DNA of 12,857 nt from Planctomycetota bacterium (GTDB lineage Bacteria > Planctomycetota > Planctomycetia > Pirellulales > UBA1268). The stretch's first letter is position 1. Every line of letters begins with the position of its first letter. Shown here piece by piece: positions 1 to 6,433 of the stretch. Location: positions 1 to 12,857 of the forward strand of contig QWPO01000128.1 in assembly GCA_003669255.1 (NCBI GenBank). Direction: 5' to 3'. The position numbers were made by a program, and so were the translations under genes. The notes under the pieces are model-generated. The model was not told the DNA's origin and ran no database searches. It worked only from the letters and a program-made list of their open reading frames with translations.

Positions 1-249
1 GATGCGTCCCCAGCGATCGACTGCGGCGCCGACCATACTGCGGCAGGCAGCGTCGTCGGCGACGTCGGCTCGCACCACGAGCGTGTCGGCACCAGCCTCG
101 GCGCAGGCTGCGGCCGATGCCGCGGCTTCGACCTCGCTCTTCGTGTAGTTGATGACGACGTCGTATCCGCGGCGTGCGAGGCCCAGGACCGTGGCGGCGC
201 CCACGCCCGTGGCAGACCCTGTCACGACGGCGACCTTTCGCTCTGGCAT
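1..249 (-). CDS. Short-chain dehydrogenase/reductase (SDR), N-terminal part, cut by window edge
   Basis: The first 83 residues of an NAD(P)-dependent oxidoreductase with a Rossmann fold are visible; the rest (family length about 250) lies beyond base 1. Reading from the ATG at 249 gives a beta strand (KVAVVTG) and the SDR cofactor glycine motif TGSATGVG at residues 10-17. A second strand, VVINYTKSE (residues 31-39), resembles FabG-type reductases, and RADVAD (60-65) matches the Asp that contacts the adenine ring. The fragment ends in VDRWGRI, the usual lead-in to the NNAG motif. The start is supported by GGGAGG eight bases upstream. The catalytic Ser-Tyr-Lys residues are outside the window, so the substrate cannot be named. 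A FabG-like reductase or a general SDR are both possible. The family call is firm. Confidence 0.9.
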   Translation of the reverse strand, partial: MPERKVAVVTGSATGVGAATVLGLARRGYDVVINYTKSEVEAAASAAACAEAGADTLVVRADVADDAACRSMVGAAVDRWGRI

Positions 250-296
250 CTCAACCTCCCTGCACATGGGCGAGCCCCGGCTCGGCGATGAATGCA

Positions 297-506
297 CTAA
301 GTCGGATGTCGCCGCCGCACCCTTGGCACGCCCGCCTGCTGCATGTCCGCCGACCACATGCCTAGCCAAAGGGCAGAGATTACCGTGCCCGACGACGCCG
401 GAACATCTGCCAGCCGCCGCATGTTAGCCCAGCAAGGGCCATGAGGGCATAGAGTGAAGGCGGCCAAAAGCGCCGCCACTGCCGTCATTGGTTTCAGGCG
501 GCCCAT
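297..506 (-). CDS. Possible small secreted protein (doubtful ORF)
   Basis: A 69-codon ORF whose first 27 residues look like a signal peptide: a basic start MGRLKP, a hydrophobic core (TAVAALLAAFTL) and a possible cleavage site after CWA. The rest (about 42 residues) has no recognisable motif and ends in an Arg-rich tail. No Shine-Dalgarno precedes the ATG at 506 or the internal ATG at 488, and a hairpin lies just upstream at 522-539. In GC-rich DNA such ORFs often arise by chance. I list it because the signal-like N-terminus sits in an otherwise empty gap. It may equally be non-coding. Confidence 0.2.
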   Translation of the reverse strand: MGRLKPMTAVAALLAAFTLCPHGPCWANMRRLADVPASSGTVISALWLGMWSADMQQAGVPRVRRRHPT

Positions 507-521
507 CGTACGGGAAGTAAC

Positions 522-543
522 GTCGGGAGTCGCCCCGACTTTT
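522..543. terminator. Candidate terminator hairpin downstream of the LRR gene
   Basis: The inverted repeat GTCGGG-agtcgc-CCCGAC (6-bp GC-rich stem, 6-base loop) lies about 45 bases past the LRR stop codon. On the plus strand it is followed by TTTTC. On the minus strand, the direction of LRR transcription, it is followed by GTTACTT, which is a weaker T-tract. It may end the minus-strand PEP-CTERM/LRR transcript or act in both directions. Confidence 0.4.
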
Positions 544-583
544 CTTGGATCGCTACCGTTCTGGTCGCGGTTCGCCTGCCGTG

Positions 584-1600
584 TCATCCGACGACAAAAC
601 GCTCGGGCACCCGCACGTTCGGCTTCGATCGCAGCGCCTCGGCCGCCTCGGGCGAGAGCGATGTGAGGCCGTTGAGGTACAGCCATCCTTCGCCGTGCTT
701 GGCGAGTTCCTGAGCCACGTCGTCCGGAAGGGTGGCGAGCCCTTCGAGATACAGGTCGCCCCGATGCCGTGCCAACGCGGACGCCGCCGTCGGCGACAGG
801 GCCTTGAGACCGTTGAGATAGAGCAGGCCTTCGTGGTGGCCGAGCGCAGCGGCGACGGCATCGGTCAGTGACGAAAGCCCGTTCAGCGAGAGCACCCGAC
901 TGCGCTGGGCAAGGCCACGGGCGGCTGATTCCGAAAGCGTGGTCAGGCCTGCCAGGCTGAGCATGCCGCGATGCCGCCCAAGCGCCGCAGCTTCTTCATC
1001 CGTCAGAGATCCAAGCCCATTGAGCGACAAGTCGCCTAAGCTCCGCGACAGCGCCGCAGCGGCGTCGGGAGAAAGCGCGGCGACACCGTTGAGGGAGAGC
1101 AGGCCCCTGCACTGCGCCAGCCCTTTGGCGGCCTCCGCCGAAAGCGCGCCGAGGCCGTTGAGCCACAGCGATCCGTTGTGCCTGCCCAGTCCAGACGCTG
1201 CTGTTCCGGAAAGCGACGTCAGCCCGTTCAGCGACAGCGTCCCCTCGTGAGAGGAAAGCGATTCCGCAGCCCGATCAGAGAGCGAGGCGAGGCCGTCCAG
1301 CGACAGCCCGTGGGTAAATCGCGAGAGTGCCGCCGCAGCCTCGTCTGACAGCACCGTCAGCCCGTCGAGCGACATCGAGCCCTCGTGCGCCGTCAGCGAC
1401 GCGGCGGCCTCGACCGAGAGCGAACGGAGGCTGTTGAGCCAGAGCGTTCCTCCCTTGTGCTGTCCAAGGAGCGAGGCACCCTCGCTGGAGATCACCGTGT
1501 AGTTGTTGAGCGAGAGATCGCCTTTATGGTGCGCGAGGCTCTCCGCCTGGCCGATGGGCAGTTCGGAGTCGTCGACTAGCGGGAGCATCAACCATTCCAT
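584..1600 (-). CDS. Leucine-rich-repeat protein, 13 repeats of about 23 residues
   Basis: A 338-residue protein made almost wholly of tandem repeats with the pattern LxLxGLxxLSxxAAxxLxxHxGx, for example LSLNGLTSLSGTAASGLG. Thirteen units run from residue 29 to 328, nearly all exactly 23 residues, preceded by one incomplete unit (residues 12-28) and followed by a 10-residue tail. Such a pattern should form a beta-strand plus helix solenoid like other bacterial LRR proteins, usually binding surfaces; no partner or reaction can be inferred. There is no signal peptide or membrane segment. The ATG at 1600 is the only start before an in-frame TGA at 1631-1633, which is the stop of the PEP-CTERM gene. 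No clear Shine-Dalgarno is present, so translation may depend on coupling to that upstream gene 30 bases away. The coding call is strong because the repeat phase is kept throughout. Confidence 0.85.
   Translation of the reverse strand: MEWLMLPLVDDSELPIGQAESLAHHKGDLSLNNYTVISSEGASLLGQHKGGTLWLNSLRSLSVEAAASLTAHEGSMSLDGLTVLSDEAAAALSRFTHGLSLDGLASLSDRAAESLSSHEGTLSLNGLTSLSGTAASGLGRHNGSLWLNGLGALSAEAAKGLAQCRGLLSLNGVAALSPDAAAALSRSLGDLSLNGLGSLTDEEAAALGRHRGMLSLAGLTTLSESAARGLAQRSRVLSLNGLSSLTDAVAAALGHHEGLLYLNGLKALSPTAASALARHRGDLYLEGLATLPDDVAQELAKHGEGWLYLNGLTSLSPEAAEALRSKPNVRVPERFVVG
617..1516 (-). repeat. Tandem coding repeat, 13 units of about 69 bp (LRR units)
   Basis: This DNA encodes LRR units 1-13. 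Unit lengths in residues are 24, then ten of 23, then 24 and 22. The units are diverged at DNA level but keep reading phase, with recurring blocks on the plus strand such as GTTGAG and CCGTTCAGCGA. This indicates old duplication under protein-level constraint rather than a recent satellite. Confidence 0.8.
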
Positions 1601-1630
1601 GTTGAGGTGAGCAGAACCACTTGCAGCATA

Positions 1631-2587
1631 TCACGGCCCATGAGTGTCGATGCCCCCCCGACGTCGAGGCCGGCGTCGCCGCCGCCAGAAGATGCATACC
1701 ATCACTCCCACGCCCGCCAGCGCGCACGTGGCCGGTTCCGGCACCGCGGCGACACCGGCAAGATCCCGCATGCCGGGCGAGGTGATGAATCCCGCGATCG
1801 CCGAGTAGACGCCCGAGCCGGCGTCTACGGTGTACCACTGGCCCGACGTCGAAGTCCCAGAATCGATGTACTGCTGCCCATAGAGCACCGAGTAGTCTTC
1901 GCTGAACGCCAACTGGAGGCCGACCCCGTTCGCAGACGAGATCACGGTCACGGGGTTGCTCGTACCGGCGATGAGCGATGTCATGTCGAGAGAGAAAAAC
2001 AATCCTCCTGAGCCCGGCGTGGTCGAACCATAGAGACGTCCAGTAATGTCGTTCACGGCGATGTCGCCGAACATCATCCCCGACGTGCTGCCACCGACGG
2101 TGAGCTGGTATTCGACCGGCGTCCCGCTGAACGACGGCACGCTCCCGGTGTAGGTCAGCGTCGCCTGGTAGAGGATGTTGTTGGCGGTACTTCCTTTGGC
2201 GATGTACCAATAGGAGCCGGCGTAGTAGGTGGCATCCTCGGGCGGGAAGTCAGGGGTGATATCGAAGACCGATCCTGTGGCCACGATCCCGTTCGTGTCC
2301 GAGGCGATGTCGTAGTAGCCGAGATCGCCGTTCGAGGCGAAGTAGAACACCTGATTGCGAGCGCGATCTGAGGCGAAGCCGTTGGCCTTCACGCCGTCGG
2401 ACAGCGAACTTCCCGTCAAGGTGATCGACTCGCTGACCGTGTCGACGAAGTAGATGTTGTTGTTGACGCCGACGCCGTAGATCCGCCCCGGCGGAAACCC
2501 GTTGGCGTTCGCCTCGAGCGACAGCGACAGGCACGACACAACGCCACAGGCCAGAACCCACACTCCACGCGTAAAAAACCGCAGCAT
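1631..2587 (-). CDS. PEP-CTERM sorted secreted protein
   Basis: A 318-residue exported protein. Residues 1-28 form a signal peptide (MLRFFTRG, a hydrophobic stretch, and cleavage near ANA-NG). The body is rich in Gly, Ser, Thr and Tyr with regular strand-like segments (RIYGVGVNNNIYFVD, QVFYFASNGDLGYYD), suggesting a beta-propeller-like fold; resemblance to DUF4394 is possible but not certain. The C-terminus is a classic PEP-CTERM sorting signal: VPEP at 282-285, a hydrophobic segment 286-301 and an Arg cluster at 302-310. In this family exosortase recognises the tag and moves the protein to the envelope or matrix; no exosortase gene is in the window. I chose the ATG at 2587, not the upstream in-frame ATG at 2662, because it directly opens the signal peptide and has GGAG seven bases upstream. 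The LRR gene follows after 30 bases, probably on the same transcript. Confidence 0.88.
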   Translation of the reverse strand: MLRFFTRGVWVLACGVVSCLSLSLEANANGFPPGRIYGVGVNNNIYFVDTVSESITLTGSSLSDGVKANGFASDRARNQVFYFASNGDLGYYDIASDTNGIVATGSVFDITPDFPPEDATYYAGSYWYIAKGSTANNILYQATLTYTGSVPSFSGTPVEYQLTVGGSTSGMMFGDIAVNDITGRLYGSTTPGSGGLFFSLDMTSLIAGTSNPVTVISSANGVGLQLAFSEDYSVLYGQQYIDSGTSTSGQWYTVDAGSGVYSAIAGFITSPGMRDLAGVAAVPEPATCALAGVGVMVCIFWRRRRRPRRRGGIDTHGP

Positions 2588-3030
2588 GACAGATCTCCGC
2601 TTTATTGTTGGATCGAAATCGCGCCGAAATGCAGGGGCCTGTTTGCGAGCACGGCCCGGCACTCCCTGGCGCTCACGAGACGCGGGCGTGCATGCCCAGC
2701 GTCACACTCTCTTCGCCATGACTGGCCGCGGGTTCGCGTTCAGCCACCACGGGCGACGCGCAGAAGGGCATCGGGCGACGCCGCGACCCTCCATCTCGTG
2801 TTCCGAGAACGGACCCGGTGCGGCCGCGCGGGCCGCATGACCCGACGCATCCGTCCCAGTGCCTCGTGATGCACTCTTGGTCTCGCGGGACGAGAAGGCA
2901 ACGAGCCGCAGGTGCGGACAGACGTTTTCCCGCAGTCTGCCCGCCGAACCGTGCGGAGACACCTCGCTGGACAACGGGGACACTTTGCCGGAGTCGCGTG
3001 GCCGGCAATCACAAGAGCCGGACACCTCGG
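2588..3030. other. Long intergenic region between the DUF1080 and PEP-CTERM genes
   Basis: 443 bases with no convincing gene. The overlapping minus-strand ORFs here (within 2673-3025) are rich in Arg, Pro and Ser, lack family motifs and overlap each other, so I treat them as chance ORFs. The stretch must hold the promoter of the PEP-CTERM gene, but I could not place good -35/-10 boxes. A perfect inverted repeat TGCGGCC-gcgcg-GGCCGCA spans 2819-2837 and may form a stable hairpin. A stem-loop at the left boundary of the DUF1080 gene is listed separately. Confidence 0.5.
2819..2837. repeat. GC-rich inverted repeat (7-bp stem)
   Basis: TGCGGCC and GGCCGCA are exact complements around a 5-base loop (gcgcg). 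It lies midway in the gap, about 190 bases past the DUF1080 stop and 230 bases before the PEP-CTERM start, without a T-tract. It could be a processing hairpin, a weak terminator, or a chance product of GC-rich DNA. Confidence 0.3.
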
Positions 3031-3053
3031 CTACGGCGTGTCGTCGCCGAGGT
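3024..3053 (-). terminator. Stem-loop overlapping the DUF1080 stop codon
   Basis: ACCTCGGC at 3024-3031 pairs with GCCGAGGT at 3046-3053 (8-bp perfect stem, 14-base loop), spanning the last codons and the stop (3031-3033) of the DUF1080 gene. It is placed as a terminator would be, but no T-run follows on the minus strand. It may instead protect the mRNA end. Confidence 0.35.
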
Positions 3054-3783
3054 CACGGATGGCGATGTCCTTGAACTCCACCCACATCGGCTTCCCCTGG
3101 TGGAGTTGCAGCGCAAGGACACCCTCGCGGAGCGCCAGGTCGGGGGCATCGGTAAAATCGAGCGTGAGGGTGCCGTTCAGGGAGTGGCGGATCCGGTCGC
3201 CCTGGGCCACGATCCGCACCTCGTTCCAATCGTCGAGTTTGACGAGCTTCGCGAAAGCGTCGGCGTCGATCAGTTCGCCCGTCACCTTTTTTGCGCCATC
3301 CACCATTTCGGCCTTCTCGCCCGCCAGGCAGATCCGTCCCCGCTTGCCCCCTTCGTCGTAGATGAAGCCAGACACGTTCGGCATCTGCGACTCGTTACGG
3401 AGCTCGTGCTGGTAGCCGCGGACGACCCATGGGTTCTTTGGTTCGCCCTCAGTGATGTGCTTGGAGCGATACTGGATCCCGGAGTTGTTCTCCCCGCCGC
3501 AGCGGTAGAGGACTTTGAGCTCGAAATCCTTGACCGCAGGGCCCTTGCAGATGAGGAAGGTGTTGCCCTGCGCCTTGATGTCGGGCGTGGTTTCGCCGTG
3601 AATCACCCCGTCGCGAACGCTCCACATCCGCGGGTCGCCGTCCCAGCCGGCGAGGTCGCGGCCGTTGAAGAGCGTCCGCCACTCGCTCGCCTTCGCGGGG
3701 GCGGCGGCGGGGGCCGCTGGCGGGGCGGCGATCACGAGCGACGATGCGACAGCGGCGGCCAAGGCGAAAAAGCAACGGGGCAT
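3031..3783 (-). CDS. Secreted DUF1080 protein (3-keto-disaccharide hydrolase family)
   Basis: A 250-residue exported protein. Residues 1-20 are a signal peptide core (MPRCFFALAAAVASSLVIAA), followed by an Ala/Pro linker to about residue 33. The rest is one DUF1080 domain (PF06439, concanavalin-like jelly roll): SEWRTLFNGRDLAGWDGD opens it, followed by WSVRDGVIHGE, ENNSGIQYRS, GYQHELRNES, then ICLAGEKAEM, and it closes with PMWVEFKDIAIRDL, a hallmark ending. Members are abundant in planctomycetes and some cleave 3-keto-glycosides made by GFO/IDH oxidoreductases. The substrate of this copy is not known, and no partner oxidoreductase is nearby. The ATG at 3783 has AGGAG seven bases upstream. The gene is divergent from the glycosyltransferase at 3952. 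Confidence 0.93.
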   Translation of the reverse strand: MPRCFFALAAAVASSLVIAAPPAAPAAAPAKASEWRTLFNGRDLAGWDGDPRMWSVRDGVIHGETTPDIKAQGNTFLICKGPAVKDFELKVLYRCGGENNSGIQYRSKHITEGEPKNPWVVRGYQHELRNESQMPNVSGFIYDEGGKRGRICLAGEKAEMVDGAKKVTGELIDADAFAKLVKLDDWNEVRIVAQGDRIRHSLNGTLTLDFTDAPDLALREGVLALQLHQGKPMWVEFKDIAIRDLGDDTP

Positions 3784-3951
3784 CGACGGACTCCTGCTGG
3801 AAAGGGCAAGTAAGTGCCCCGAGTATCGCCGCCGGAGACCCAGCCACTCAAGCCGGCGGTAACCCTACGGCTTTTTCCGTGTCCGCCTCCGCATCCGGGT
3901 TGCCTGCTGCCGTGCCGACGCGCGAAGATACGCCAAACCCTTTGCCAAGCC
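3784..3951. other. Divergent promoter region between the DUF1080 and glycosyltransferase genes
   Basis: 168 bases shared by two divergent genes. The minus-strand promoter is listed separately. For the plus strand, the best I find is TTGCCT at 3900-3905 with GAAGAT at 3924-3929 (18-base spacer), which is weak. The glycosyltransferase ATG has no Shine-Dalgarno (ccaagcc precedes it), so a leaderless or short-leader transcript is possible. Confidence 0.35.
3822..3851 (-). promoter_or_regulatory. Candidate sigma-70-type promoter for the DUF1080 gene
   Basis: Read on the minus strand, TTGAGT (3851-3846) and GATACT (3827-3822) are 18 bases apart, each matching four of six consensus bases. Transcription would start about 32 bases before the ATG at 3783, leaving room for the AGGAG ribosome site. 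The position is plausible, but the match is only moderate. Confidence 0.4.
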
Positions 3952-5088
3952 ATGCCTGAACGCCTCCCCCGCATCGCGATCGATCTCGAGAAGCTGCGGC
4001 ACATCAACTGTGGCCTGGGCCGGTTCTCCCTGCACTTCGCCGAGGAGATCCTCCGCTTGGCACCGGGCCGCTTCGATCCGGTGTTCCTCCTCGCCCGGGG
4101 AACGGAGCGACACCTTCCTCCGGAGGGCTTCGATCGAATCGACGTGAAACCGTGGAAGAAGGAGGTCTTGGTCCGGCGACTGCGGCCGTTCATCCGCCCC
4201 TTCCTCAGCCCCTCGAGGATCAGCCTCTGGCACGTCACCAACCAGATGTCGAAGTATCTGCCGCTCGACGACCACGTGCCCGTCGTGCTGACGATCCACG
4301 ACCTCACGTTTCTCCACGAGACGCCCCACGACGAGCAGCTCCGCAGGATCGAGCGGAAGCTCGCCGACATTCAGGCGAAGGTCGACCGGGCCAGCGCCAT
4401 CGTGACCGACTCGCACTACGTCGCCGAAGACGTGAAGGCCCACCTCACTCTTGGCGATCGGCCCGTGCACGTGGTGCATCTCGGGATCTCTGCGCCGCCG
4501 GTCGCCGCCGCGTCGCACCCAACGTTTCTTCCGGAGGGACCCTTCCTGTTTACCGTGGGCAACTGCCTCCCGCACAAGAACTTCCACGTGCTGCTCGACC
4601 TCGTCGACCGACTGCCGAATATCCGGCTCGTGATCGCCGGCAAGAACATGACGCCGTACGGCGAGTTTCTCGGGCGTGAGATCGCCCGTCGCCATCTCGA
4701 GGGTCGCGCGATCATGCCCGGCGAGATCTGCGACGCCGACCGGCAGTGGCTCTACGAGCACTGCGATGCCTTCCTCTTCCCGTCACTCACCGAGGGCTTC
4801 GGGTTTCCAGCCCTCGAGGCGATGCAGTGCGGGAAGCCGACCTTCCTTTCCCGGATGACGTGTCTTCCCGAGATTGCCGGGAACCATGCCTTTTACTTCG
4901 AGTCGTTTGACGCCGCGTCGATGGCGTCTGCGTATGAGGCAGGCATGGCCACCAGCCGCAGTGATTCCGGGTTTTCCGACCGCGTTCGGACCCATGCCGC
5001 CAGTTTCGGCTGGGCCGAGACCGCCCGCGGATACCTGCGGGTCTACGAGTCGATCCTGGGCCCTCTCCCCCCTGCTCCAACGGCCTGA
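3952..5088 (+). CDS. Glycosyltransferase, GT4/family 1 (GT-B fold)
   Basis: A 378-residue retaining glycosyltransferase with two Rossmann-like halves. The N-terminal acceptor half begins PRIAIDLEKL and contains VVLTIHDLTFLHE, a typical GT4 segment. The donor half begins FTVGNCLPHKNFHVLL, with Lys209 as a likely nucleotide-phosphate contact, continues through IRLVIAGKN, and carries the EX7E motif EGFGFPALE with Glu281 and Glu289. Members transfer hexoses from nucleotide sugars to lipid-linked or growing glycans at the inner face of the cytoplasmic membrane; mannose or rhamnose are common donors, but specificity cannot be read here. The start at 3952 is chosen over an in-frame ATG at 3814 because MPERLPRIAIDLEKL is the natural N-terminus and the upstream extension is Pro/Arg-rich. 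The protein is probably cytosolic or membrane-peripheral, and it is the first gene of the glycan block. Confidence 0.92.
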   Translation: MPERLPRIAIDLEKLRHINCGLGRFSLHFAEEILRLAPGRFDPVFLLARGTERHLPPEGFDRIDVKPWKKEVLVRRLRPFIRPFLSPSRISLWHVTNQMSKYLPLDDHVPVVLTIHDLTFLHETPHDEQLRRIERKLADIQAKVDRASAIVTDSHYVAEDVKAHLTLGDRPVHVVHLGISAPPVAAASHPTFLPEGPFLFTVGNCLPHKNFHVLLDLVDRLPNIRLVIAGKNMTPYGEFLGREIARRHLEGRAIMPGEICDADRQWLYEHCDAFLFPSLTEGFGFPALEAMQCGKPTFLSRMTCLPEIAGNHAFYFESFDAASMASAYEAGMATSRSDSGFSDRVRTHAASFGWAETARGYLRVYESILGPLPPAPTA

Positions 5089-5095
5089 ACTGGCA

Positions 5096-5125
5096 TTCCG
5101 GCGAGTCCCGGAAGCGTGCTAGTTT
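5096..5125 (+). terminator. Candidate terminator after the glycosyltransferase gene
   Basis: TTCCGG (5096-5101) pairs with CCGGAA (5108-5113) around a 6-base loop, starting 8 bases past the stop codon. A short T-run (TTT at 5123-5125) follows 10 bases later. This suggests partial or full separation of the first glycosyltransferase gene from the methyltransferase transcript. Confidence 0.35.
5116..5125 (+). promoter_or_regulatory. Possible extended -10 element for the methyltransferase operon
   Basis: TGCTAGTTT resembles an extended -10 (TG-N-TAGTTT) about 93 bases before the methyltransferase start. No matching -35 is seen at 16-18 bases. The hairpin just upstream would insulate it from the preceding gene. 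This is weak evidence. Confidence 0.25.
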
Positions 5126-5217
5126 CCCTGGCGGTTCGAGAGTCCGCAGGCAGCCCATTGTGTCGGGCGCCACGGCTCTGGCGCAACCTTGGACCAGCAT
5201 TCCCGTCGAGGGACATC

Positions 5218-6186
5218 ATGACGCTTGCCACCACGCGCCGGAAGATCTCGCGCCACGCCATCAAACTAATGCCCTTTCTGCGGGGCCTGCTGCCCTCCCC
5301 GCCGATCCGGGTCAACACGTTTCTGCGACGATGCCCCGACTTGTTCGTGTCCGCCGATCCGCGAGCGGAAGGAACGGGGCTCGTCTCGCAGATCTGCCGT
5401 CTCGCGACGCTCGAGTCGCCGGCGTTCCGCGGCTGGCTCGAGCAACTCCACGACAGCTGGCACATGCACCGCAAGAACTGGGAGCACGCCTACATCTGCC
5501 AGGCACTCCACGAACGCGGCATGCTGGAGCCCGGGCGACGCGGCCTCGGCTTCGCCGTGGGCACCGAAAAACTGCCGTCACTGTTCGCGGCGCTTGGCTG
5601 CTTGATCACAGCCACCGACCTCGCCGCCGACGACGAGCGCAACAACGACTGGGCCAAGACGGGCCAGTGGGCCGGTAACCGCGACGCCCTCAACGTCCAC
5701 GGCCTCTGCCCGGCGGATGAGTTTCGCGAGCGGGTGGAGTTCCGGGCCGTCGACATGAACCACGTCCCCGACGACCTGCGCGGGTACGACTTCACCTGGT
5801 CAACCTGCTCGTTCGAACACTGCGGCAGCCTCGAACGTGGGCTCGAGTTCCTCGAGCGGCAGATCGACTGCCTGCGGCCGGGGGGCGTGGCCGTCCACAC
5901 CACGGAATTCAACCTCTCGAGCAACGACAAGACCATCGACACGGGCCCAGCCGTGGTCTACCGCCTCCGCGACATCGAGGATGTTGTTCGTCGACTTCTC
6001 GCCCAGGGCCACCACGTCGAGCCGCTCGACATCGATCCCGGCAACCGCGACATCGACCGCTTCGTCGACCCGCCCCCCTACAGCGGCTCGGTCGGCGGGC
6101 CATACGGCCGCATCAAGCACCTGCGGCTTGATCTCGATGGATATGCCTCCACGTCGATCGGCCTGATTATCCGCAAGGCCGCATGA
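5218..6186 (+). CDS. SAM-dependent methyltransferase of a surface-glycan type cluster
   Basis: A 322-residue class I methyltransferase. After an N-terminal helical part (1-100) the Rossmann domain shows motif I as GLGFAVGTE (109-117), a variant of GxGxG, then ATDL with Asp134 as the expected acidic SAM-ribose contact. It continues with FRAVDMN, YDFTWSTCSFEH (190-201) as the motif IV region, and LRPGGVAVHTTEFN (219-232) before the later strands. The C-terminus is LIIRKAA. Related proteins that I recognise by pattern occur in polysaccharide gene sets, where they methylate sugars; the acceptor here is unknown. I chose the ATG at 5218, preceded by GAGGGA, over the upstream in-frame ATG at 5116, which would add an unlike 34-residue extension. 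The stop is one base before the next start, so translation is coupled to the coiled-coil gene. Confidence 0.88.
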   Translation: MTLATTRRKISRHAIKLMPFLRGLLPSPPIRVNTFLRRCPDLFVSADPRAEGTGLVSQICRLATLESPAFRGWLEQLHDSWHMHRKNWEHAYICQALHERGMLEPGRRGLGFAVGTEKLPSLFAALGCLITATDLAADDERNNDWAKTGQWAGNRDALNVHGLCPADEFRERVEFRAVDMNHVPDDLRGYDFTWSTCSFEHCGSLERGLEFLERQIDCLRPGGVAVHTTEFNLSSNDKTIDTGPAVVYRLRDIEDVVRRLLAQGHHVEPLDIDPGNRDIDRFVDPPPYSGSVGGPYGRIKHLRLDLDGYASTSIGLIIRKAA

Positions 6187-6187
6187 C

Positions 6188-6433
6188 ATGCCGCTGAAAT
6201 CACTCGGGCATACGATCGAAAAGCAGATTCTGCGGCCGCTCTTCCGGCGCGTCAGGAAACTGACCCGCATCTCCGGTGCCCACGATCGGATCGCGGCGCT
6301 CGAGAGCCGCATCGAGCGGCTCGAGAGCCTGTTTCGGGAGCAGGCCGGCCTTCACTACCTGCGGCTCATGGACGACCAGCGGCATGCCGAAACCCCGGCC
6401 GGCAGCTCCGCCCCGAGACGCGACTCCGCATGA
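6188..6433 (+). CDS. Small coiled-coil protein, 81 residues, in the glycan operon
   Basis: I do not recognise a named family. The first 29 residues are strongly basic and partly amphipathic (KQILRPLFRRVRKLTRI), suitable for touching a membrane surface or a partner protein. Residues 32-51 form a short coiled coil with hydrophobic positions I35, L38, I42, L45 and L48/F49, rich in Arg and Glu (RIAALESRIERLESLF). A polar Pro/Ser/Ala tail ends the protein. There is no signal peptide. The start follows the methyltransferase stop after one base and the stop overlaps the next start in ATGA, which is the best evidence that it is a real, co-translated gene. A scaffold or oligomerisation subunit for the flanking enzymes is a reasonable guess, nothing more. 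Confidence 0.75.
   Translation: MPLKSLGHTIEKQILRPLFRRVRKLTRISGAHDRIAALESRIERLESLFREQAGLHYLRLMDDQRHAETPAGSSAPRRDSA

Larger units (their letters stand above)
250..583. other. Intergenic region between the LRR gene and the SDR gene
   Basis: Both flanking genes are on the minus strand, so this stretch holds the 3' end region of the LRR gene and the leader of the SDR gene. It contains a hairpin at 522-539 (listed as a terminator), a doubtful 69-codon ORF at 297-506, and a short inverted repeat CGAGCC-cc-GGCTCG at 271-284, about 22 bases upstream of the SDR start, which could be an operator or leader hairpin. I see no convincing promoter hexamers and no RNA gene. Confidence 0.5.

Noticed and set aside
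2588..2662. 25-residue N-terminal extension of the PEP-CTERM protein
   Set aside because: The signal peptide starts cleanly at the internal ATG at 2587, which has a ribosome site. A charged 25-residue leader before it is unlikely.
2673..3025. Several overlapping minus-strand ORFs (90-111 codons) between the DUF1080 and PEP-CTERM genes
   Set aside because: They overlap each other in different frames, have Arg/Pro/Ser-rich composition, no ribosome sites and no motifs.
3814..3951. 46-residue N-terminal extension of the first glycosyltransferase
   Set aside because: The extension is Pro/Arg/Cys-rich and unlike the family, and it overlaps the divergent promoter region. The conserved N-terminus begins at the ATG at 3952.
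5091..5106. Sigma-54 type promoter (TGGCAT...)
   Set aside because: The -24 half resembles the consensus, but there is no TTGC-type -12 element at the required spacing.
5116..5217. 34-residue N-terminal extension of the methyltransferase
   Set aside because: A good ribosome site (GAGGGA) precedes the ATG at 5218, and the extension overlaps the probable -10 element.
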